Shown: positions 27,724 through 37,084, counted from the stretch's first letter. The stretch is 64,000 bases of DNA from Methanococcoides orientis (GCF_021184045.1 NZ_CP073710.1:186001-250000), one strand, 5' to 3'. A program made the numbers and translations. Notes: a model not told the origin generated them from the sequence alone.

Positions 27724-27773
27724 TGTATTGACTCCTTTGTTTTTCACTCGTGGATCTGGTCTATTTGTAGAAT

Positions 27774-27864
27774 TTCCATGCAAATGCTTTCTATACCTAT
27801 ATTGACATGGAACTTTATATATAGTTTTCCATGTTTCTGAATTCTAACCATTATTGACATGGAA
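27774..27864 (-). promoter_or_regulatory. Promoter of the MtmB-like operon with four half-sites
   Basis: On the minus strand GGAAAA (BRE, 27825-27830) and TATATATAAAG (27812-27822) form a strong archaeal promoter about 90 bases before the ATG at 27723. Around it lie four copies of TTCCATG or its complement CATGGAA at 27774, 27806, 27827 and 27858, alternating in direction. Copies 2 and 3 touch the TATA and BRE, as expected for a repressor or autoregulator. The ends of some copies (TGGAAAC) resemble part of the Orc1/Cdc6 origin-recognition box. Confidence 0.55.
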
Positions 27865-27924
27865 ACCTCTAATGATTGAATACGATAATCTGTGGTTTTT
27901 AAAATATAACTGGTAAAATCAGAA

Positions 27925-27957
27925 TACTTTCACCCCGCTTGGCAGTCCTTAATATAT
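27925..27957 (+). promoter_or_regulatory. Promoter of the 26-codon ORF, with 13-bp upstream box
   Basis: ACTTTCACCCCGC (27925-27937), nine bases, then CTTAATATATT (27947-27957). The same 13-mer with the same spacing to a TATA-like CTTAAATAT occurs before recQ (46269). A start about 25 bases past the TATA would fall just before the ribosome binding site at 27979. Confidence 0.5.
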
Positions 27958-27990
27958 TCAGAAGTAATACTAGTAATTGAGGTGAAATAT

Positions 27991-28071
27991 ATGGATGATT
28001 TCTTTACAGAATTAGTAAACAGGGCAAGATACTATGAACAATTCGAAGAATTCGTAAGAGCACACAAATGA
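27991..28071 (+). CDS. Small protein of 26 residues, hypothetical
   Basis: ATG 27991 to TGA 28071 reads MDDFFTELVNRARYYEQFEE then FVRAHK. GAGGTGAA lies six bases ahead and a promoter-like region ahead of that, and a structured T-rich end follows, so the signals of a real small gene are complete. The peptide is charged and could form one amphipathic helix. It is divergent from the MtmB-like operon. Small proteins of this size are known in Methanosarcina, but I recognise no family. Confidence 0.55.
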   Translation: MDDFFTELVNRARYYEQFEEFVRAHK

Positions 28072-28086
28072 GCTCGCTTAAGCACT

Positions 28087-28144
28087 GGCCGTAGTTCCTC
28101 CATCCCGTCAGGATCGTTTGCTTTCGCTGCGGCCCATCTTTTTT
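28087..28144 (+). terminator. Structured 3' end after the 26-codon ORF
   Basis: GGCCGTAG (28087-28094) pairs with CTGCGGCC (28127-28134) over 8 bp with one U-G, enclosing a 32-base loop that has its own small hairpin ATCC/GGAT (28102-28114). CATCTTTTTT follows. This fits a terminator, or the end of a small RNA that covers the ORF. Confidence 0.5.
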
Positions 28145-28210
28145 AAATTGTTTTTCTGTTAAATAATTCTTGTTTACTTCTGCTTTGATGTATCCGAATG
28201 TGTTCGGTGA

Positions 28211-29059
28211 TCAATATTGACTTTTACTCGTTTTCCGAACCTTATTAAGAAAACGTGTTGTACGATGTTTTTCCTTCATTTTTTGTTCAGCCAGACGTGC
28301 CTGGTATGTGCGAATTGAGCGTAAAAAGTCTATCTTGCGGAACTCCGGCCAGAATGGTGCACAGAAGTATGCGGCACATTCGTTCCCATTGGCCTGCCAC
28401 GGAAGGAAATTCGAGATCCTTTCATTTCCTCCTGTGCGTATTATAAGGTCAACGTTAGATACCGCTGCTCCTTCTGCAGGATAGAAATGATCGCCAATTG
28501 TGTTCTCGTCAATATCTTCCAGTGATAATTGGTTTTTTAGTACCTTATCTGCCATTTTCCTGACAGCCTGTACGATATCCTGCCTTCCGCCATAAGCGAG
28601 TGCAACGTTCAGGTTGAATTTGTCATAATCCTTTGTCGCCTTTTCTATTCTTTCAGCTGATTCCTGAAGGTCCTCTGGTAGGAGGGTGCGGTCTCCTATC
28701 ACTCGCACTCTGATCTTTTTTTGATGTGTACGTTCGCTCTCTCGCATATGATCGAACTTCTTTCCAATAAGCTCAAAGAGTTGCACAGTTTCATCGGTGG
28801 AGCGATTGAAGTTCTCCGTAGAAAATGCATATATAGTAAGTTCCTTAACACCGATCTCGTATGACCATTCTATGACCTGCTCGGTTATATCGGCTCCTCT
28901 TGTGTGCCCATAATTTGTCTTTTTCCCAAGTTTGTTGGCAAACCTGCGATTTCCGTCCATAATTATGGCTATATGTTCGGGAACATGTCCACTCTTGACG
29001 TCTTTTGAGAGGGACTTTTCATAAGTACTATAGAAAAGGTTCAGTATGGATCTCATCAT
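28211..29059 (-). CDS. uppS: Polyprenyl diphosphate synthase, UppS/cis-prenyltransferase
   Basis: A 282-residue cis-prenyltransferase adding isopentenyl units to make the long lipid carrier for glycan assembly. [14 protein letters not shown] holds the catalytic Asp35; the C-terminal [18 protein letters not shown] is the second family signature. Start choice: ATG 29059 lies seven bases after GGTGG; an upstream TTG lacks a site. Membrane-associated by family. Confidence 0.94.
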   Translation of the reverse strand: MMRSILNLFYSTYEKSLSKDVKSGHVPEHIAIIMDGNRRFANKLGKKTNYGHTRGADITEQVIEWSYEIGVKELTIYAFSTENFNRSTDETVQLFELIGKKFDHMRESERTHQKKIRVRVIGDRTLLPEDLQESAERIEKATKDYDKFNLNVALAYGGRQDIVQAVRKMADKVLKNQLSLEDIDENTIGDHFYPAEGAAVSNVDLIIRTGGNERISNFLPWQANGNECAAYFCAPFWPEFRKIDFLRSIRTYQARLAEQKMKEKHRTTRFLNKVRKTSKSQY

Positions 29060-29113
29060 GAAGATTCCACCCAATGAACTAGTAAAAAAGATTGGTTAAC
29101 ATCCTGTAGATGT

Positions 29114-29419
29114 TTAATAGTTGTCAAGAACCGCTTTAACTATAGGTTTATAGTCTTCTTTCAGCAGGTATATATTATGATCACCGGTAACGTCTATACT
29201 GAGTATACCAAGTCTTGTGTTCATGAGACCAACCATTGCTGAAACGCCTCTGTAACTTACATCAAATTCTTTCTCATTAAGATGTTTGTAGACATCGCCT
29301 GTAGTGAAGGTTCCTCCTTCCAGGAAGAGTTTCAAAACATCTTCACGTATACCTGTATCGTCGCGGCCTAAATATTTAATAAGCCTTGCTTTAACCCGGT
29401 CTTCAATAGTCTCCAGCAC
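29114..29419 (-). CDS. DUF2551-like protein, probable winged helix
   Basis: A protein of 101-103 residues I believe belongs to DUF2551, a methanogen family. The helical pattern REDVLKLFLEGGTFTTGDVY followed by VSYRGVSAMVGLMNTRLGIL looks like a winged-helix DNA-binding fold. GTG 29419 is the probable start, five bases after GAGG; GTG 29425 is also in frame. It lies between uppS and a radical-SAM gene on the same strand. Confidence 0.75.
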   Translation of the reverse strand: MLETIEDRVKARLIKYLGRDDTGIREDVLKLFLEGGTFTTGDVYKHLNEKEFDVSYRGVSAMVGLMNTRLGILSIDVTGDHNIYLLKEDYKPIVKAVLDNY

Positions 29420-29531
29420 AAACACCTCATTTACATCTATGTAATTTCTATTTATAAACTTATGCTAATTTATTTGTTTTATGATACAGAACGCGTTTCC
29501 ACTACAACATTAATCCTTATAAATGTTGGTA

Positions 29532-30590
29532 TCAGAGTGGGATCACCTCAACGACCAGTCCCTTCTCAAAAGGGTATCTCTCAATGATCGATGGAACTAA
29601 TCCTTCATCCTTTAATTCTTCTGCCATGTCCTCGATGAGCCACCAGGGCAACTCTATGGTTTTATCCTTTACTTCGAACATGTCATCAGATAGTTCGAAC
29701 TGATGTAATACCTCGATAATCTTGTCAGTATCAGCACCTTCAATGGATCCATAAACAATGGTTCCTTCTTCTGTTATCTCATCGATATGGCGTGCTGTCT
29801 TTCTGGCTATCCTGAGCAGACGCTCACGCAGCTGCCCTGCATCCTTGTATCTTGACGAACAAAAATGTATCTTTGGAAGATTGTCTGCAAGTTCGATCGC
29901 ATATGCTTCCGATCCTTCCACGGCGTTGCTCATATCGTTCTTAAGCAGGAATTTCCTCTCTTTCATAGCAATTGCATTCGTATCTGCGAATTCGAGTTCA
30001 TTGAGGTTCAGGAAACAACCTGTATCTATGACAACATCCCTTACATCGCTCACTCCTTCTATAGAGGGAATTTCCATGCCTGCTTCCATGCCAAGTTCAA
30101 TGGAATCTTTTATTGCACGTTCAAATTCAGACCCTTTGAGCTTCTTCCATAATTGTTGTGGGGGATGGAACCTGATCTCATCGAGTCCTGCTTCGGCGAG
30201 GGCTTTCAGTAGATCTCTCTCAGGGGCGATCGAAGTGTACAGATGTATATGATGTTCTTTACCAAACTGTTCTTTCAGAAGTTTGATGTAATGCAGGACA
30301 ACGTCCGACCTTATAAGTGGCTCTCCACCTGTAATGCCTGTTCCCAAAGCATCCATCTGGAGCACTTCATTGATAACATCCTCATCACTTTTAACCAGAC
30401 GTTCATTGGCATATGTCACATCCTTCTTTCGTTCCTCTGAAAGCGGACAATAGAAACAGCCCCTGCCGCATATGCCTGTGATGAAAAGCACCATCTTGGC
30501 ACCTTGCTGGCATAGCTTGCAGCCTTCTGTGAGATAATTGTAGAAAGACCCTTTATCCGTATGGATGATCTCTTTCATATTGTCGTTCAT
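29532..30590 (-). CDS. Radical SAM protein, unknown reaction
   Basis: A 352-residue radical SAM enzyme with the cluster motif CGRGCFYC (Cys41, Cys45, Cys48) and an extra CKLC pair at 24-27. The segment GTGITGGEPLIRSDVV is the glycine-rich SAM-binding motif. It resembles pyruvate formate-lyase activase-type and MoaA-like proteins of methanogens; the substrate is not known. The ATG follows AGAGGAAAT. Confidence 0.85.
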   Translation of the reverse strand: MNDNMKEIIHTDKGSFYNYLTEGCKLCQQGAKMVLFITGICGRGCFYCPLSEERKKDVTYANERLVKSDEDVINEVLQMDALGTGITGGEPLIRSDVVLHYIKLLKEQFGKEHHIHLYTSIAPERDLLKALAEAGLDEIRFHPPQQLWKKLKGSEFERAIKDSIELGMEAGMEIPSIEGVSDVRDVVIDTGCFLNLNELEFADTNAIAMKERKFLLKNDMSNAVEGSEAYAIELADNLPKIHFCSSRYKDAGQLRERLLRIARKTARHIDEITEEGTIVYGSIEGADTDKIIEVLHQFELSDDMFEVKDKTIELPWWLIEDMAEELKDEGLVPSIIERYPFEKGLVVEVIPL

Positions 30591-30658
30591 ATTTCCTCTT
30601 TGTATAAGTCTGATTTAGATGCAAAAGTGTATCTATTTTGTGATATTATTGTTTGAAG

Positions 30659-30844
30659 ATGAGTCAGACAGAAGACTGTATAGCTGTCATCGGATGCAAT
30701 AATTGTGGCAAATGTGATAACATTTGTCCCTACGGGGCTTTACAACGCAGGGACGGAAAGGTAAGCATCGATTATAGCAGATGCACGGTTTGTATGAAGT
30801 GCATCAACGTCTGTCCTGTGAAAGCTCTTGTATATGTGGATTGA
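30659..30844 (+). CDS. Small ferredoxin, two [4Fe-4S] clusters
   Basis: A 61-residue ferredoxin with CNNCGKCDNICP and CTVCMKCINVCP, eight cysteines for two [4Fe-4S] clusters. It is a low-potential electron carrier, divergent from the radical SAM gene, which would need such an electron donor. ATG 30659 or TTG 30653 could be the start; neither has a strong site. Confidence 0.9.
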   Translation: MSQTEDCIAVIGCNNCGKCDNICPYGALQRRDGKVSIDYSRCTVCMKCINVCPVKALVYVD

Positions 30845-30995
30845 TCTCTTTTGAATTTTGTTTTTGATCATTCTCTTTTGAATATCAATCCCTTATTATT
30901 GCTTTTTGAATATCGGATTTTGGAGATTTTTTTTGAAATGGTCTTTTTGTTTGTCGTTTTTATCTTTAGCTTGAAGGATTCCTTTTCGGATATCA

Positions 30996-32942
30996 TCATA
31001 TAAGTCCTCTGAAGAATATCCTTGAGACTATTGCAGTGACAGTAAACACGATTATGGAGATCGGCAGTGATTGCCCGAGATCGTACATGAATTGTGTTCT
31101 TTCTCCTCCATTTTCGATCGTGCTTGAAAATCTCACAAGAATTGCTGTAATTAATATGAGGTATATCCCAATTGACAGCATGAACAGGTCCGGTGATATT
31201 GTCTGGTCAAGATTTTCCGGAGATATCTGTGCAGGTCCCGGGACGATGTTCTGAGGAAGTCTTGAAATCCCTTCTGCGACGTTCTGGAGGATCCTGGAGA
31301 TAACTTCCGAGAGCGCTATGGTCACACCTGCGATGAGTGGTGCAAATATACAAGCGGTCGTTCTCATTGTTGATGTCATATCATACAATGAGTGCTTGAT
31401 GTTCTTCTCCACGGCCTGCAACTCTTTCAGGTGATCAGCAAGTTTGATGATCGCAATACCTGCTGACAGATGACTTTTGTGCACACTTTCTGTGAACATG
31501 ATCATTGTAGTCTGGATCCTGTCCGAATATATGTCCTTGAAAGCCCCGAACTCCTCATCGAATATTGCTGAACGTATGTTCGTTCGCATGGTTATCAGGT
31601 TGATGGAGATCCTTTCGAACACTTTTCCGATATGTGACCCCTTCATGGTCTTAGAGGTGTGTGCAAATGATTCTTCCGCAGAACGCCCTTCTGATATCCT
31701 TCTGCCAAGTATGAACAATGCATCTGCAAATTCACTTTCCATCTTGTGGATATCGTCGCGTATCTTCTTGTATGGTGAATATACCGCATTCATGTAGATG
31801 GAAAAAGCAATGACTATTCCCCATATGATGAGCAATGTTGGGGGCATTATTCCTTCAAGGGTCGCTGTTGAAATTATGTTCAGGGGATTTCCAAGATATA
31901 TGTAAATGTAGCCTGAAAAACTGACGAATGCCCCGATCATAATTGCCATGGTAGTTGCAACTTTTCTCTTTTTCCTTATGTCCTTTAGTTGGGGGTGGCT
32001 TTCCGGAATGGCCTGAGGGAGAAATGTTGCCGGTCGCTGCATCAGGATATATTCAGCGTACACAAAAGTCGCAAGCGGCAATATCACATTGTAGAGTACT
32101 ACAAGGGTCAAAGCATCGAACCTTATTCCTACAACTGTAATTGCAGGAAGTAATGCCACAAGTGCCAGGGGAATGAGTATAAAGATCGAATACAGGACGT
32201 ATGTTGGGGTCTTCAGGCGTGCCGCATACTGTTCCATCATTTCCTTTGTACCATCCAGTACGATGTCAAGGGCACGGTTTAGTGTAATAACTCTCTGGGC
32301 TTCATCAGGTTCGCTGGTTGAACTTTTGATCAGGTGAAGGGAACGTTTGAAATGTTCGCTGTTCTTTCCCCACATCTCTGCAAAATCCAGCAATGCATCA
32401 TCCATGCTTGAATACATGCGCACCTGAAGGTTCCAGAGCATCTTCCTGAGATCATTTGCAAGTGGCCGGTTTGAGTTCAGTGCAGCAAAATGGATTGCCT
32501 TCTCCATGTTCGAGACCAACCTCATGGACATTACCACATAGCTCAGGACCTCGGGTATATCTCCTATGGATCGTATTTTCATGTACTTCGCATGTATCTT
32601 CACATACTCGCTCAGGTAGAGCAGTATTCCTAAGGGTACAAGTAATGTCATCAAAGCTACGAATATCAGTACAGTTGGGTTGAACGTGGTGATCTGGAAC
32701 AGTACTGCATCCATGATGAGAAAAAATATAAGAGCGATCAACGAACCTGCGTAAGAGAAAAGCACGGTTTCGAATGGCTCTATCACACATCCTGTAAAGA
32801 TGATCGCATCCCGGTATTCCTGACTGACCGATCCTTCGGCTTTTTTAGAAAAAGCATCAATGTCTTTTATGAATCTGGAAAAGTGAAGTGATGTGAACTT
32901 GCAGCCACTCACATACCAGTTCTCTGACATTCCTGTTCCCAT
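30996..32942 (-). CDS. Type IV pilus/archaellum-like membrane protein (TadC/FlaJ)
   Basis: A 648-residue membrane platform protein with two T2SF-type halves separated by hydrophobic segments, the architecture of archaeal pilus assembly proteins rather than of FlaJ, which is shorter. ATG 32942 has GAGGAG seven bases upstream, overlapping the ATPase gene end (stop at 32944). A longer frame from 33029 lies in the ATPase gene and has no site. Partner of the ATPase gene immediately upstream. Confidence 0.87.
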   Translation of the reverse strand: MGTGMSENWYVSGCKFTSLHFSRFIKDIDAFSKKAEGSVSQEYRDAIIFTGCVIEPFETVLFSYAGSLIALIFFLIMDAVLFQITTFNPTVLIFVALMTLLVPLGILLYLSEYVKIHAKYMKIRSIGDIPEVLSYVVMSMRLVSNMEKAIHFAALNSNRPLANDLRKMLWNLQVRMYSSMDDALLDFAEMWGKNSEHFKRSLHLIKSSTSEPDEAQRVITLNRALDIVLDGTKEMMEQYAARLKTPTYVLYSIFILIPLALVALLPAITVVGIRFDALTLVVLYNVILPLATFVYAEYILMQRPATFLPQAIPESHPQLKDIRKKRKVATTMAIMIGAFVSFSGYIYIYLGNPLNIISTATLEGIMPPTLLIIWGIVIAFSIYMNAVYSPYKKIRDDIHKMESEFADALFILGRRISEGRSAEESFAHTSKTMKGSHIGKVFERISINLITMRTNIRSAIFDEEFGAFKDIYSDRIQTTMIMFTESVHKSHLSAGIAIIKLADHLKELQAVEKNIKHSLYDMTSTMRTTACIFAPLIAGVTIALSEVISRILQNVAEGISRLPQNIVPGPAQISPENLDQTISPDLFMLSIGIYLILITAILVRFSSTIENGGERTQFMYDLGQSLPISIIVFTVTAIVSRIFFRGLI

Positions 32943-32943
32943 T

Positions 32944-35313
32944 TTACCACTCCTCTCGTATGTGGGTGGAGGTGAAATTATCAAACCAACTGTTCCATTT
33001 CTCATAGACATTTTCATAGTCTGGTCCATGGGTGCTGTTCTTTTCCATATCCATGTACAGCCAGAAAATATTGTTTGCTTTACTCACCATATCTGCTTCC
33101 ACAAGCCTGGCATCCAGTGAACCTGCATGGGCAATTTTCTGTTTTATTCTTGCTCTTATACGTATGTTGAGCGATGCATCATCGATGGAGATGCCCCATT
33201 TGCGTGCGATCTTCTCAATGAGCTGGGATTGTCCCCTGTCCAGTATGTCTGTGGGGATCAATGAGTCATCAGCAGCACTGTATCGCATGATCTCTGTAAA
33301 TATCTCCTCCGGGTCAGCATCGTCATCCCATCCAGTGGTAACCTCTGAGATCTGTGTGAGCCTGCGTTTCTTACTCATACCTCCTCCGACTCGTGTGTTG
33401 GTACAGACCACCACTGCATCAGTTGACTTGAAAGATGCAGGTGGCACTCCAAGGGTGTGTACTATCCGCTCATAGACCGTTCTTGTGGATGCTCCGTGTA
33501 TGGTTCCCAGAACAGAATTGCCTGCAGTGCCTACCTGCATTGCTTCATAAAGCACTTTGACCTCAGGTCCTCTGACCTCTCCAATAACAAGCGAGGAATT
33601 CCCAAGACGCAGGGCTGCTCGTAATGCAACATCAGGGCTTACTTCGATACTGGTATTCAGTATCGATGAGCGTGAGCTCATGCCCTGTATCTTCCATCCC
33701 AGCTGCTGCAGTTCCTCAATGGGGATCTCTCTTGTATCTTCTATTGTCAGGATGCGGTATTTCTGAGGGATCTCCATCATCATTGCAGATAGCAGTGAGG
33801 TCTTGCCTGCTCCAACATCTCCTGCTACAAGGATCGATGCTTCCCCATCCATGAGGAAGCTCAGGAGGCCGGCTGTAAGCGGTGAGATCGATCCGGTATT
33901 GATGAGCTTTGGCAATGTCCATGGCGTTCTTGCATGTTTCCTGAATGCATAAGCAAGTCCATTGGCACTTAGGGGATCGCCGATAACGGATACACGCACT
34001 CCAAATTCCGGAAGCTCCATCTCCAGTACGGGTGTTGCTTCTCCGAAAGGTCTGCCGCTAATGGCTCGGAATCTTGAGACCATGGAGTCCAGATCGTCCT
34101 GTGAAAGAAAAATGTTGGTGATACATTCATCTCCATCCACTACCACATGGACCGGGTTGATGTCTGCAGGTGCGTTCACATAGACATCCGTGATCTTCGG
34201 GTCTGAAAGCACATCTTCCAGTATTCCCAGTCCGGTGGTGTATTTTGCAAGAATGTCAGAATATGTCCTCATTTCAAGTGGGTTAAGCGTTATCCCATGA
34301 ACATTTGAATCCTCTTCAAGCATCTGTTTCCCGATCCTGCGAATATATTTTCTTGAGTTCACAGGATCTGCGAAGTTCATGTTGTCAGGGCGGAACCTTA
34401 TCAGTTTTTTCCTGACCCTTTCGATAAGTCCGAGGTCTTCATGCTTCAGGTTGTATTCAAGGGGAATTGCCATGTACAGCTTTTCAGGTCGATCCGTCAT
34501 TTCATATATGGATATCTGAAGCATTCTTCCATCATTGTTCCTGACGTCATAGCATTCCATGAATTGGGTATTCTCGGGTGGTTCCGTATATATGCGGGAC
34601 GATGAAAAGGCGGGTCTTACGTGAGGCTTGATCTGTTTATCATAGTCATACTCAATTCGATCACTATCATTGTTCTCATTGCTACCAATGCTACCAATGC
34701 TACCAATGCTATCATCGTTGTCAGGATCGATGTCATTGTCGCAGACAATTTCACAGGTAATGTCGATGTTAAGTTCAGAAGCTATATCCTGCATTTCCCT
34801 GATAATTGAATGGTAGTTTGCAATACATCCGGGGCATTCCTGGCGGTCAGGAATCTTCATCATTTCAATGTCGCTCTTTTTTAGGAGCTTGTATGATGAT
34901 GCAGGTTCACTCTTTGAGCAACTGATGATGTTATTTACCAGTTCTTTTCTATGGGACAGGCAGTCGGCATGTTCTCTGTGTGAACAATTGCATGTGACTC
35001 GAACATTATTGTAATTTGCAAGAGTATCTCCCAGCTTTGCAAGTTCATAAAGGGTCGAAAGTTCCTTTCCTTCATAATCTCGCTCGTAAAGGTGAGAAAG
35101 AATTAGCCTGTTGGATATGGGTTCTGTAAGAATTATGTTGAATATCATCTCACGGCAGACTGGATCATTAAGAGTAGAAGTGTGACTGCATTGAGAACAA
35201 TTTATCTCTATGGTCCTTTGGTTCTTCGTCTGGCGGACCTTGTACTGACAGATATTTTCAGATTCGGTTTTCCTTTTTCGGATCGGATTGTGCAAATAAC
35301 TTAGGAGTTTCAC
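32944..35313 (-). CDS. Type IV pilus/secretion ATPase with Cys-rich N-terminus
   Basis: A 789-residue ATPase of the GspE/TadA/FlaI family. Walker A GDVGAGKTS lies near residue 500, Walker B and the family motif VIGEVRGPE further on. The N-terminal about 170 residues hold pairs of cysteines (Cys39/42, Cys108/110, Cys160/163 and others), suggesting one or more zinc sites absent from archaellum FlaI. An acidic, repetitive linker (about 195-225) with SIGSIGSIGS follows. It powers pilin polymerisation or retraction with the membrane protein encoded next. No pilin gene is adjacent. Starts GTG 35313. Confidence 0.87.
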   Translation of the reverse strand: MKLLSYLHNPIRKRKTESENICQYKVRQTKNQRTIEINCSQCSHTSTLNDPVCREMIFNIILTEPISNRLILSHLYERDYEGKELSTLYELAKLGDTLANYNNVRVTCNCSHREHADCLSHRKELVNNIISCSKSEPASSYKLLKKSDIEMMKIPDRQECPGCIANYHSIIREMQDIASELNIDITCEIVCDNDIDPDNDDSIGSIGSIGSNENNDSDRIEYDYDKQIKPHVRPAFSSSRIYTEPPENTQFMECYDVRNNDGRMLQISIYEMTDRPEKLYMAIPLEYNLKHEDLGLIERVRKKLIRFRPDNMNFADPVNSRKYIRRIGKQMLEEDSNVHGITLNPLEMRTYSDILAKYTTGLGILEDVLSDPKITDVYVNAPADINPVHVVVDGDECITNIFLSQDDLDSMVSRFRAISGRPFGEATPVLEMELPEFGVRVSVIGDPLSANGLAYAFRKHARTPWTLPKLINTGSISPLTAGLLSFLMDGEASILVAGDVGAGKTSLLSAMMMEIPQKYRILTIEDTREIPIEELQQLGWKIQGMSSRSSILNTSIEVSPDVALRAALRLGNSSLVIGEVRGPEVKVLYEAMQVGTAGNSVLGTIHGASTRTVYERIVHTLGVPPASFKSTDAVVVCTNTRVGGGMSKKRRLTQISEVTTGWDDDADPEEIFTEIMRYSAADDSLIPTDILDRGQSQLIEKIARKWGISIDDASLNIRIRARIKQKIAHAGSLDARLVEADMVSKANNIFWLYMDMEKNSTHGPDYENVYEKWNSWFDNFTSTHIREEW
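34675..34711. repeat. 9-bp tandem repeat inside the ATPase gene
   Basis: The plus-strand unit GCTACCAAT is repeated about four times, encoding the SIG repeats of the linker between the Cys-rich N-terminus and the ATPase core. Confidence 0.7.
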
Positions 35314-35559
35314 GTTTTTTATCCTTGGATGATTTGCACAAGCATATTGTCAGCAATTATTAAAATATTCCTAGATTCTTTAGTCTTCATATAAATTTAA
35401 TATTGGTTCTATAATGTAAGGTAGATTCAGTTGCTAAAAATAGGTGAAGAAAGGCTGGAATTCTGATTATTCTGTTTTCTTTTCTTTTCCTTTCTTCTTT
35501 TGTCGGCTCAGCTCAGAGTACTGCTGATCAGGACTGAAGTGCCCTTGTGTTCAGATTGG

Positions 35560-36990
35560 TCAAACGATCGCATGATCGTTCTTGTCTCCCCTTCCAATTC
35601 CCTTGTACACAAAACCATTATTGATGTACGTGTCCGGATCCACAACATTCCTTCCATCGACAATTACTGTATTTTCCTTTCCGGTCAACTGTTTTAGTTG
35701 TTCTGGTCCAAGTTCAAAGTAACCTGAATGCCCTGTCATTATTGCAATAACATCTGCATCTTTTACAACTTTATCAAGGTCCTTTATGATCTCAACGTTC
35801 GGGTAACTCAGAACATGTGGGTCGTGTACCAAAACCTCTGCTCCTCCCTCTAACAGAAGGTCTCTGTAAGGCTCTGAAGGTGGGTTACGTGCATCATCTG
35901 AATCATTGATAAATGCCCATCCAAGAATAGCTACCTTTGAACCTTTCAGTTTCTTATCGATCCGTTCTAAGGCTGCGTTTGTAAGGTGATGCATGTGTTT
36001 TGGCATGAAGTCATTTACCTTTCTTGCAAGTACAAAAATGGAATCCAGATCCTCTGGGTAATCCAGTGTTCCTTCGCTGGTTGTAACTCCTCTTTCGAGG
36101 TGGTATGTATCCTTGGTCAGGCAATGCCCTCCCACTCCTGCGCCGGGGTAAAGTATTGCACGTGTGATTCCTTCACCCTTGAGGCTATCGATCCCTGCTC
36201 TCACATCGTAAACATTGATCCCCATGGCTTCACAGTATAATGCCAGCTGGTTAATGGCTGCTATCTGCAGGTCCCTGAAAGTGTTCTCCGCGGTTTTGGT
36301 AACCTCTGCAGCTCTTGCTGTCATTGGTATGATCCTGCCTTTTGTGAGTACCGGGCTGTAAAGTTCCACGGCGCGCTTTGTGCTGGCTTCATCGATACCA
36401 CCTACAATGCGGTCGTGTTCCTGTATGTTCTTCAGCAGGCGGCCGACCATGACTCTTTCCGGTGCATGTGCAAGTGCAAAGTCCTCGCCGGCTTTAAGTC
36501 CGGACTCCTCTTCAAGTATCTGCCTGGCAAGTGTATCTGTGGTTCCGGGGGTGATGGTAGATTCCAGTACTACGAGCATACCTTCTTTCAGGTATTTTCC
36601 TACATTTCTTATGCCGTCAGTAAGTGCACTAAAATCTGGCTGGAGGCTTGCAGGGTCTGAGAATGGTGTTTGTATAGCAAGGGTAATCGCATCGAGTTCG
36701 GATATTCTTGAAAAGTCCGGTGTGCATTCGAACTTGCCTTCGTCCACTACGTTCTTTAGTAGCTCTTCAAGGCCTGGTTCCTCTCCTTTTAACGGGCTCT
36801 CTCCATTGTTGAGCATCCCGATCTTGTAACCGGAACTCTTGGAGTCCCTCTGGAATCCCAGAACATGGTAAAATTTATCGGAGTTGGCAAAAAGAACAGC
36901 TGCAGGGATTCCCACGTATCCCATTCCAAGCACTCCTATCTTTTTGATAGGACCTCTGTTTTCAAGGATCGAACCTAATTTGTTTGTCAT
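35560..36990 (-). CDS. Nucleotide-sugar dehydrogenase (WecC/UDP-ManNAc type)
   Basis: A 476-residue NAD-dependent enzyme oxidising the 6-OH of a UDP sugar to a uronate, for surface glycans. GVLGMGYVGIP (about 19-29) is the NAD site and GAGVGGHCLTKDTYH holds the catalytic Cys. The LGWAFINDSDDARNPPS segment is typical of the family. The start is uncertain between ATG 36990 and ATG 37008. Which UDP sugar is used cannot be told. Confidence 0.88.
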   Translation of the reverse strand: MTNKLGSILENRGPIKKIGVLGMGYVGIPAAVLFANSDKFYHVLGFQRDSKSSGYKIGMLNNGESPLKGEEPGLEELLKNVVDEGKFECTPDFSRISELDAITLAIQTPFSDPASLQPDFSALTDGIRNVGKYLKEGMLVVLESTITPGTTDTLARQILEEESGLKAGEDFALAHAPERVMVGRLLKNIQEHDRIVGGIDEASTKRAVELYSPVLTKGRIIPMTARAAEVTKTAENTFRDLQIAAINQLALYCEAMGINVYDVRAGIDSLKGEGITRAILYPGAGVGGHCLTKDTYHLERGVTTSEGTLDYPEDLDSIFVLARKVNDFMPKHMHHLTNAALERIDKKLKGSKVAILGWAFINDSDDARNPPSEPYRDLLLEGGAEVLVHDPHVLSYPNVEIIKDLDKVVKDADVIAIMTGHSGYFELGPEQLKQLTGKENTVIVDGRNVVDPDTYINNGFVYKGIGRGDKNDHAIV

Positions 36991-37084
36991 GGCTACCACT
37001 ATCTCCATTTTATATTGATGTATCTGCAAGTACCATAATATATATTCATTAAATAGTATTTAGTCTTTTCAAGTGACCGATCTA

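Noticed and set aside
27784-27990. Replication origin next to the Orc1/Cdc6-like gene
   Set aside because: The repeats lack the full origin-recognition box and G-string, the region is short, and the gene is the second in an operon. A promoter explains the repeats better.
34675-34711. CRISPR-like repeats
   Set aside because: The 9-bp units are inside a coding frame without spacers.
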